Positions 5,158 to 10,344 of a stretch of 10,344 nt of DNA are shown in pieces. Source of the DNA: Candidatus Aminicenantota bacterium (GTDB lineage: Bacteria > Acidobacteriota > Aminicenantia > Aminicenantales > JAFGBC01); the NCBI GenBank assembly GCA_016933355.1, contig JAFGBC010000028.1, positions 1 through 10,344 of the forward strand, written 5' to 3'. The notes under the pieces are model-generated. The model had not been told where the DNA came from. It ran no database searches and saw only the letters and a program-made list of their open reading frames with translations. The position numbers were made by a program, and so were the translations under genes. Every line of letters starts with the position of its first letter. Within the stretch, counting starts at the first letter, position 1.

Positions 5158-7708
5158 AGTCGTAGCTGTCGCGTAAACTCCTGATTTTCATCGCGTCCTG
5201 AAAGACCTTCCCGTCCGTCTTCGCCTCCGGCCGGAAGACGACCTCCGTCGGCCATCCCGGCGCGAGGTCGAAGAAGTTGTCCGAGAACGCGCCCGGGACG
5301 CCGTCCGCCGCGAGATGCACGTTCTTGGCGAACGCCTTGCTCTCGAGCCGGATCAGGAATTGTCCGTCCTCGGGCCGGATCTCGACCCGGATTTCCGGCT
5401 TCGGGAGCCGGACCTGCTTGAGCTCCGAGAAGTGGAGCGTGTTGGCGTGGAGGACCGTTCCCCCCCGGACGAGCCGGCAGGCGAAATGGACCTCCGCGTC
5501 GGCGAGGCCGCCTTTGAGCTCCGCGGCCGGCCGCGACCAGACGAAGGCGGTCGTTCGCGGCTTGGCGCGGACGGGTTCCCTCCCCGAGGCCAGGATCTTT
5601 CCGTCATAGGTCCCCGCCTGCCAGACCAGGTCGGCTTCCGCTTCGGCTCCCAGGTCGGAAACGACGCGAACCTCGAGCCGGTCGCCGGCGAGGCGGGGCA
5701 CGGCGATGAGCGGCGCGAAGAACCTCTTGGCGTAAAATTGGAGGGCCTTCCAGCGGCCGTAATAATCCATTCCCGACCAGGAGGCGACCGGCCAGCAATC
5801 GTCGAGCTGCCAGTAGAGGGCGCCCATGGTCCGGGGCATGACGCTCCGCCAGTGCTCGACGGCCGTCTTCATCCCCTCGGCCTGGAGGACCTGGCTGAGC
5901 CAGAGGAGGGAGGAGAAGTCCTTGGGCAGCCGGTAGTGGTCGAGCATGTAGTAGAGAATGAGCTTGTTCCCGCGGGGATGCTTCTGGTGGAGTTCCATGA
6001 CCGGCGAAGTCAGGTTCCAGTCCTCGGGCCGGGCGTAGGTTTTGACGGTCTCGAGGAGCGGGAATGACTGGAAGCCGAACTCGCTCATGAAGCGGTGGCC
6101 TTTCCCGGTGTACTCGACGAAGGGCTCCATGCCGTGCCAGACCGTCCAGACGTGCATGTCGCCCGAGCGCTCCGAGCGGGGATCGCCCGTTTGGGTCGAG
6201 TGCGGCGAGCTGGGCCAGTAGGGACGCCCCGGGTCGAGCGCGGCGACGGCCTCGGGCAGAATCCCGTCGAAGATCTTGAGATAATCCTCGAAAACCGAGG
6301 CCGGCAGCGTCTCCTTCCAGCCCCAGTGGAACCAGCCCTCCTCGCACTCGTTGTTCCCGCACCAGAGCGCGAGCGACGGATGATGGCGGAGCTCCCGGAC
6401 GACGTCCTCGGCCTCGAGCCGGACGTTGTCCAGGAAGGCCGCGTCCCCGGGATAGAGGGCGCAGGCGAACATGAAATCCTGCCAGACGAGGAGGCCCAGC
6501 TCGTCGCACAGGTCGTAGAACTCGGGCCGCTCGTAATATCCCCCGCCCCAGACCCGGATCATGTTCATGTTGGCGTCGCGGCAGGATTCGAGCAGGGCGC
6601 GGTACTTCTCCGGCGTCACGCGATCGGCGAAGCTGTCAGCCGGGATCCAATTCCCTCCCTTGGCGAATACGGGGACGCCGTTGACGGCGAAGTAAAAGCT
6701 CTTGCCCCATTCGTCCGGCTTCTGCTCGAGGGTCACGGTCCGGATCCCGATCCGGCGCGAGGCGGCGTCGAGCCGTTCGCCGCCCCGGACGAGGGCGGCC
6801 TCGACCGTGTAGAGCGGCTGCCCTCCCAGCCCGTTCGGCCACCAGCGGTCGGGTGTTTTGATCGTCAGCCTGACTTCGTGCCGGGCGCTGTCTCGAGCGG
6901 CCCGGACCGCGAGCCTCCGTTCCAGCTTGGCATTCCGCGGTCCGAAAACGGCGACATTCAGGCTTAGGTCCTGGGCGTCCTCGGACTGAACCTGGACACG
7001 GACGCGCAAACCGACGGCGCCCTTCGGCTCGGGCTCCTGGAGAATCTGGATGTCCTCGATCCGCGCCCGGTCCCAGGCCTCGAGCCGGATCGGCCGCCAG
7101 ACGCCGCTCGTCGTCAGGCGCGGGCCCCAGTCCCAGCCGAAGTGGTAGGGCGATTTCCGCGAGTGGGGGGCCTCGCCGGGCAGCCGGTAGGGGAGGCGCG
7201 CCTTGAGCTCGTTTTCGCGCCGGACAGACGAGTCGAAGACGATCCGGAGCTCGTTCGAAGCGGCGACGAGGAACGGCTTGACGTCGAAGCGCCAGGTCCG
7301 GAACTGATTGTTCGTCTCGGCCAGCGACCGCCCGTTGAGGAAGAGACGGGCGTAGGTGTCCAGACCCTCGGCGACCAGCTCAACCCTCTCCCGGGCGAGA
7401 AGGGCGGGCGGGGCGTCGAAGGCTTTCCGGTATTCCCAATCCTCCTTGTCGACCCACTGGACCCTGAGCTCGTTGTCTCCGACGAAGGGGTCCGGGATGA
7501 GCCCCGCCGCCAGTAGGTCGGTATGGACGCAGCCGGGGACGACGGCCGGCCGCCAGACGGACTCCTTGACGTTCTTGAATTCCCAGGCGCCGTCGAGCGA
7601 AATCCGCTCGAGACCGGCGGAGGGGGCTTGAGGGCGTGCGGCCGTCCCGGACGCCGCCGCAGCGAAGAGGAGGCACGCGAGAAAAACGAGCGCAACCCGA
7701 TTCTTCAT
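5156..7708 (-). CDS. Secreted GH2-family beta-mannosidase
   Basis: This exo-acting glycosidase most likely removes terminal beta-linked mannose from manno-oligosaccharides or N-glycan cores by the retaining GH2 mechanism. The 850-residue precursor has a signal peptide (MKNRVALVFL, hydrophobic core to about residue 20, likely cut near ASGTA/ARPQ), so it acts outside the cytoplasm. Domains in order: sugar-binding jelly roll (about 33-212) with the HFGWDWGPRL motif (189-198) typical of beta-mannosidases; Ig-like (about 218-325); (beta/alpha)8 barrel (about 330-665) with RVWGGGYYE (385-393), the acid/base Glu454 in CGNNE and the nucleophile Glu543 in MSEFGFQS; then two C-terminal Ig-like domains (about 670-850). 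The length matches bacterial GH2 beta-mannosidases. GGAGG lies 7 bases before the ATG (minus strand 7716-7720). It is transcribed alone and converges on rplQ. The exact substrate is not readable from sequence; other GH2 activities are less likely. Confidence 0.9.
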   Translation of the reverse strand: MKNRVALVFLACLLFAAAASGTAARPQAPSAGLERISLDGAWEFKNVKESVWRPAVVPGCVHTDLLAAGLIPDPFVGDNELRVQWVDKEDWEYRKAFDAPPALLARERVELVAEGLDTYARLFLNGRSLAETNNQFRTWRFDVKPFLVAASNELRIVFDSSVRRENELKARLPYRLPGEAPHSRKSPYHFGWDWGPRLTTSGVWRPIRLEAWDRARIEDIQILQEPEPKGAVGLRVRVQVQSEDAQDLSLNVAVFGPRNAKLERRLAVRAARDSARHEVRLTIKTPDRWWPNGLGGQPLYTVEAALVRGGERLDAASRRIGIRTVTLEQKPDEWGKSFYFAVNGVPVFAKGGNWIPADSFADRVTPEKYRALLESCRDANMNMIRVWGGGYYERPEFYDLCDELGLLVWQDFMFACALYPGDAAFLDNVRLEAEDVVRELRHHPSLALWCGNNECEEGWFHWGWKETLPASVFEDYLKIFDGILPEAVAALDPGRPYWPSSPHSTQTGDPRSERSGDMHVWTVWHGMEPFVEYTGKGHRFMSEFGFQSFPLLETVKTYARPEDWNLTSPVMELHQKHPRGNKLILYYMLDHYRLPKDFSSLLWLSQVLQAEGMKTAVEHWRSVMPRTMGALYWQLDDCWPVASWSGMDYYGRWKALQFYAKRFFAPLIAVPRLAGDRLEVRVVSDLGAEAEADLVWQAGTYDGKILASGREPVRAKPRTTAFVWSRPAAELKGGLADAEVHFACRLVRGGTVLHANTLHFSELKQVRLPKPEIRVEIRPEDGQFLIRLESKAFAKNVHLAADGVPGAFSDNFFDLAPGWPTEVVFRPEAKTDGKVFQDAMKIRSLRDSYD

Positions 7709-7755
7709 GGACGATCCTCCGCGAGGGATGACGAACGCGGCCGTCGAGGCCGATG

Positions 7756-7774
7756 CATGTTCTTATTGTACATG
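7756..7774. repeat. Small inverted repeat CATGT-N9-ACATG
   Basis: CATGT (7756-7760) and ACATG (7770-7774) form a 19-base dyad centred on 7765. It overlaps the candidate -10 box of the mannosidase gene. Size and placement suit a repressor operator, but 5-base arms can arise by chance. Confidence 0.3.
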
Positions 7775-7793
7775 AAAGCCGCGGCGGACGTCC
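7765..7793 (-). promoter_or_regulatory. Possible promoter of the beta-mannosidase gene
   Basis: On the minus strand TACAAT (7765-7770, five of six matches to TATAAT) lies in the only AT-rich island of the region. It would start transcription near 7758, about 50 bases before the ATG at 7708. The hexamer 17 bases upstream (7788-7793, GGACGT) is a poor -35 match, so the call is weak. Confidence 0.3.
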
Positions 7794-7872
7794 TCGGTCT
7801 GTCCGTCTTCGGATGGAAGACTCAACCCGGGCCCGCGTCCCACCTCCTGCGCCGCAGGGCTCCAGGTCCGCC

Positions 7873-7901
7873 TTGTATTCGAGCGCTCTTCCCGATACAA
7901 T
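7873..7901 (+). promoter_or_regulatory. Candidate sigma70-type promoter of the lemA cluster
   Basis: TTGTAT (7873-7878) and TACAAT (7896-7901) are separated by exactly 17 bases. The -10 matches five of six consensus positions and the -35 three of six. Transcription would start near 7908, leaving a leader of about 42 bases before the lemA ATG, with AGGAGG (7928-7933) and AAAGGA (7934-7939) as possible ribosome binding sites. Confidence 0.5.
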
Positions 7902-7949
7902 GAACCCGAATCCGGTTCGCGACGTACAGGAGGAAAGGAAACACGGACC

Positions 7950-8558
7950 ATGGCAAAAAGCAAAACCCTCATCGGCTGCCTGGGCGTCCTCGTCATCGGC
8001 ATCATCATCGTCGGCCTCGCCGTCTCCGGCACCTATAATTCGCTGGTGAAGCTCGACCAGAGCGTCCAATCCCAATGGGCTCAGGTCGAAAACGCCTACC
8101 AGCGGCGGGCCGACCTCATTCCCAACCTGGTCGAGACCGTCAAGGGCGCGGCGGCCTTCGAGAAGGACACCTTCACGGCCGTGACCGAGGCCCGGGCCAA
8201 GGTCGGCCAAATCCAGGTGGACCAGTCCATCGTCAACAACCCGGACGCCTTCGCCAAATTCCAGGAGGCCCAAGACGGCTTGAGCTCGGCCCTGTCCCGC
8301 CTCCTGGTCGTCGTCGAGAAATACCCCGAGCTCAAGGCGACCCAGAACTTCCGCGACCTCCAGGTCCAGCTCGAGGGGACCGAGAACCGGATCACGGTCG
8401 AGCGCCAGCGCTACAACGAAACGGCCCAGGCCTTCAACACGAAGCGCAACACGTTCCCGACGGTCCTCATCGCCGGGTTGTTCGGCGCCAAGTTCAAGGA
8501 CAAGGCCTATTTCAAGGCCCAGGCGGGCGCGGAGACGGCCCCCAAGGTCCAGTTCTGA
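7950..8558 (+). CDS. LemA family membrane protein
   Basis: LemA proteins are small bacterial proteins with one N-terminal membrane helix and a helical-bundle domain. They are widespread, but their biochemical role is not established. The 202-residue product has a hydrophobic segment at about residues 7-27 and then the family signature: YNSLVKLDQSVQSQWAQVEN (29-48) and YQRRADLIPNLVETVKG (50-66). Long amphipathic helices with LSRLLVVVEKYPELKA (115-130) and NRITVERQRYNETAQAFN (146-163) follow. The NTFPTVLIAGLFG segment (167-179) is also typical. The large domain probably faces outside the membrane with the N-terminus in the cytoplasm (inference). The ATG at 7950 is preceded by AAAGGA at 10 bases and AGGAGG further up. 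Two TPM-domain genes follow closely, a pairing known from many genomes that suggests a shared membrane-associated function. Confidence 0.93.
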   Translation: MAKSKTLIGCLGVLVIGIIIVGLAVSGTYNSLVKLDQSVQSQWAQVENAYQRRADLIPNLVETVKGAAAFEKDTFTAVTEARAKVGQIQVDQSIVNNPDAFAKFQEAQDGLSSALSRLLVVVEKYPELKATQNFRDLQVQLEGTENRITVERQRYNETAQAFNTKRNTFPTVLIAGLFGAKFKDKAYFKAQAGAETAPKVQF

Positions 8559-8585
8559 CCGGGCGGCGCTGAGCGGGTCTTGGCC

Positions 8586-9329
8586 GTGCCTCGGGGACGC
8601 TTCTTCCCCGTTTTGGCCGGAGCGGCCTTCTGGCTGCTGGCCGGGAGGGGAGTCGTCGGCCGGGAAACGCCCATCCCTCCGGAGCCCGACCGCTGGGTGA
8701 CGGACGGGTCGGGCTTTCTCTCGGCCGGCGTCAGGGCCGCTCTGGATGCCCGTCTTGAATCCTTCGAGGGCGCCTCCGGCTACCAGGTTCTTGTCTACAT
8801 CAGCCGGACGACGGGCGACGCCCCGCTCGAGGATTGGGCGGCCCGCGCCTTCCGGGAGTGGAGGGTCGGCCGCCGCGGGCTCGACGACGGCCTCGTCCTC
8901 TTCATCATGGCCGAGGACCGGAGGGCCCGGATCGAGGTCGGCTACGGGCTGGAGGAGCGGGTCCCCGACATCGTCGCCGGCCGGATCATCAACGACATTC
9001 TCATCCCCGGCATTCGGGCCGGCGACAACGACGCGGCCGTCAGGGACGCCGTTCTCGCGATCACGGAAGCGATCGCCGGACCCCGCGCGGACGCCGTCGA
9101 AGCGGAATCCGGGCGGCCCTCCTCGCGGCCGATGTCGCCCTTCGAGAAGCTCCTAGTCGTCGTCGCCGTCATCGGCTTCCTGATCCTGTTCATCACCAAC
9201 CCGTCCCTCGCCCTCTGGCTCATCTTCAGCATCCTCTCGGGCGGACGCGGGGGAGGAGGCGGGGGCGGCGGAGGCTTTCGCGGCGGCGGCGGCCGTTCGG
9301 GCGGCGGCGGAGCCTCGGGCTCCTGGTAG
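8586..9329 (+). CDS. TPM-domain membrane-anchored protein with glycine-rich tail (YgcG-like)
   Basis: The product (247 residues from the GTG at 8586) is an extracytoplasmic TPM-domain protein. TPM domains (Pfam TPM_phosphatase family) have been linked to phosphatase activity and photosystem II repair in plants; the bacterial role is unclear, and 'methanol dehydrogenase' labels for relatives are misleading. An N-terminal hydrophobic segment (about 8-20, FPVLAGAAFWLLAG) is a probable signal peptide. The TPM domain spans about 36-164: VTDGSGFLS, the WAARAFREWRVGRRGLDDGLVLFIM segment (84-108), and RIEVGYGLEERVPD (115-128). A proline/serine linker, a membrane helix (about 189-218) and a 28-residue glycine-rich tail ending in Trp follow. 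The frame also offers a TTG at 8580; neither start has a clear SD (GAGCGGG at 8571-8577 is the best candidate), so the start is uncertain. It lies 27 bases after lemA. Confidence 0.88.
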   Translation: MPRGRFFPVLAGAAFWLLAGRGVVGRETPIPPEPDRWVTDGSGFLSAGVRAALDARLESFEGASGYQVLVYISRTTGDAPLEDWAARAFREWRVGRRGLDDGLVLFIMAEDRRARIEVGYGLEERVPDIVAGRIINDILIPGIRAGDNDAAVRDAVLAITEAIAGPRADAVEAESGRPSSRPMSPFEKLLVVVAVIGFLILFITNPSLALWLIFSILSGGRGGGGGGGGGFRGGGGRSGGGGASGSW

Positions 9330-9341
9330 GGGAGGACCGCG

Positions 9342-9803
9342 ATGCTGCGCATGACGCGGAAAAAGCTGTCGAAGATCCTCGACGTCGAGCGCGTCCGAGG
9401 GGCGATCCGGGACGCCGAGCGTCAAACCTCGGGCGAGATCCGGGTCTCGGTCGCGCCCTTGTTCTGGGGGTCGGTCCGCCGGGCCGCCGAGCGGGCCTTC
9501 GTCCGGATGGGCATGACCGCGACCCGCGAGAGAAACGGCATCCTCTTCTTCATCGTGCCCTCGCGCCGGGCCTTCGCCGTCCTCGGCGACGAGGGCATCC
9601 ATGCCGCGGTCGGCCAGGAGTTCTGGGACGCCATGGCCGGCCTCCTCTCCGAGCATTTCCGGAAAGGGGCGTTCACGGAGGGCCTCGTCGCGGCCATCGC
9701 CGCGGCCGGGGACAAGCTCAAGGCGCATTTCCCATACGACCCGGCGACCGACCGGAACGAGCTTCCGGACGAGGTCGACTTGGGGCGACCACGACGATCG
9801 TAG
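9342..9803 (+). CDS. Second TPM-domain protein, no signal peptide
   Basis: The 153-residue product appears to be a diverged TPM-domain protein. The part about 14-128 keeps the order of the domain seen in the upstream gene: VRGAIRDAERQTSGEIRVSV (18-37), then RAAERAFVRMGMTATRERNGILFFIV (47-72), then RRAFAVLGDEGIHAAVGQEFWDAM (75-98), and HFRKGAFTEGLVAAI (105-119). The GLDD of the upstream protein is replaced by RERN, and the VGYGLE segment by VLGDEGI. There is no signal peptide or membrane helix, so it is probably cytoplasmic, possibly at the inner membrane face. The GGAGG at 9331-9335 with 6-base spacing supports the ATG at 9342. It lies 12 bases after the first TPM gene. TPM function in bacteria is unproven, so no activity is assigned. 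Confidence 0.82.
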   Translation: MLRMTRKKLSKILDVERVRGAIRDAERQTSGEIRVSVAPLFWGSVRRAAERAFVRMGMTATRERNGILFFIVPSRRAFAVLGDEGIHAAVGQEFWDAMAGLLSEHFRKGAFTEGLVAAIAAAGDKLKAHFPYDPATDRNELPDEVDLGRPRRS

Positions 9804-9819
9804 AAAGGAGGCGTCGCAC

Positions 9820-10344
9820 ATGAAAAGCATCCGGTTCACCATGGGGTTGGCGATTCTCGGCGTGGGCCTCTGGGCGGCGGCCGCCGCCGCTTCCTCGCCA
9901 ACGGACGGCGCCGCCGTCTATCCCCTGAAGCGGCTCAAGCCCGCCGGGTTCGGGATTTTCAAGGGCGTTCTGGACTGGGTTCCGGTCTCCGCCAAGGCGG
10001 GCGTAGCGTTCGCCGGGAACTACGACAAGAGCTCCGACCTCGGAAGCCTGGCCAGCTTCAAGATCGGCGGCGCTGGGGTCGCTTCGCCGGCCCGGACGAT
10101 CGCCGAGAACAAGGGACAACCCTGGGGGGCGGCCTGCGTTTGGATCGAGGGCGGCGCGGCCGCCCGCAAAGGGGCATCGCCTTTCGGCTATGTCTTCGCC
10201 CTGTTCGAGGTCATTGTCTCGAAGCCGCGGTCGGAGACGGCCAGCGTCTGGATGGCCCGCTTCGACGCCGAGGGCAAGGTCCTGGGCGACTGGACGGAGA
10301 TCCTCAAGGTCAAAACCCCGGACGGCCGCAACATCAACGCGGAA
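9820..10344 (+). CDS. Secreted protein of unknown function (3' end outside window)
   Basis: This open frame of 175 codons runs off the window without a stop. The start is well supported: AGGAGG (9806-9811) lies 8 bases before the ATG, and the gap to the preceding gene is 16 bases. The N-terminus is a clear signal peptide: MKSIR, a hydrophobic core (MGLAILGVGLW, 8-18) and an alanine run (19-24), with likely cleavage before SSPTDG. No lipobox is seen. The remainder is rich in short hydrophobic, glycine-separated stretches suggestive of beta strands, for example VLDWVPVSAKAGVAFAGN (50-67) and ASVWMARFDAEGKVLGDW (141-158); the latter resembles a beta-propeller or sandwich strand pair, but this is only an impression. 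I do not recognise the family. Its position suggests co-transcription with lemA and the TPM genes. Confidence 0.8.
   Translation, partial: MKSIRFTMGLAILGVGLWAAAAAASSPTDGAAVYPLKRLKPAGFGIFKGVLDWVPVSAKAGVAFAGNYDKSSDLGSLASFKIGGAGVASPARTIAENKGQPWGAACVWIEGGAAARKGASPFGYVFALFEVIVSKPRSETASVWMARFDAEGKVLGDWTEILKVKTPDGRNINAE

Larger units (their letters stand above)
7709..7949. other. Divergent intergenic region between beta-mannosidase and lemA
   Basis: This 241-base region separates two divergently transcribed genes and should hold both promoters. It contains the mannosidase RBS (minus strand 7716-7720), an AT-rich island around 7756-7778 with an inverted repeat, and a candidate lemA promoter at 7873-7901. 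Short reading frames cross it, but none has an RBS or a recognisable product. Confidence 0.6.

Noticed and set aside
5315..6967. Two plus-strand open frames (250 and 290 codons) inside the beta-mannosidase gene
   Set aside because: They are antisense shadows of a well-supported GH2 gene. Their compositions are low in hydrophobic order and show no motif.
7682..7708. FLAC near residue 12 of the beta-mannosidase as a lipobox
   Set aside because: The hydrophobic region before the cysteine is too short and the hydrophobic core continues past it. An ordinary signal peptide cut near residue 23 fits better.
7977..7979. Cys10 of the LemA protein in LIGC as a lipoprotein lipobox
   Set aside because: Only nine residues precede it and the hydrophobic stretch lies after it, so it cannot be a lipoprotein signal. 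It is part of the membrane helix.
7753..8049. Plus-strand frame across the divergent intergenic region and the start of lemA
   Set aside because: It has no RBS, overlaps lemA in another frame, and its product is arginine/serine/proline-rich without motif.

Overview
This is a high-G+C bacterial window (about two thirds G+C by eye) made of three blocks. The ribosomal proteins, the RNA polymerase alpha subunit and the SecY tail are all bacterial in type. The mix of a conserved spc/alpha operon, a secreted glycoside hydrolase and LemA/TPM proteins recalls the Acidobacteriota or Candidatus Aminicenantes, but that placement is an impression, not a demonstration.

Block 1 (1-5111, + strand) is the distal spc operon joined to the alpha operon: secY (3' end only), adk, map, infA, rpmJ, rpsM, rpsK, rpsD, rpoA and rplQ. 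The genes are packed with gaps of at most 45 bases or with short overlaps, most have strong Shine-Dalgarno (SD) sequences, and all look intact. The block supplies protein export (SecY), nucleotide balance (Adk), removal of the initiator methionine (Map), translation initiation (IF-1), five ribosomal proteins and the RNA polymerase assembly subunit. No internal promoter is evident.

Block 2 (5156-7708, - strand) is one large gene converging on rplQ. It encodes a secreted family GH2 beta-mannosidase with both catalytic glutamates present. A GC-rich hairpin without a T run lies in the 44-base gap between the two convergent genes.

Block 3 (7950-10344, + strand) is divergent from the mannosidase. 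After a 241-base intergenic region with candidate promoters for both directions come lemA, a membrane-anchored TPM-domain protein with a glycine-rich tail, a second TPM-domain protein without a signal peptide, and a secreted protein of unknown function that runs off the window. Gaps of 12 to 27 bases suggest one transcript. LemA/TPM clusters are known in many bacteria, but their biochemical role is unsettled, and the fourth gene is unrecognised. This is the least explained part of the window. Nothing here looks like a CRISPR array, an insertion sequence, a prophage, a tRNA or an rRNA.
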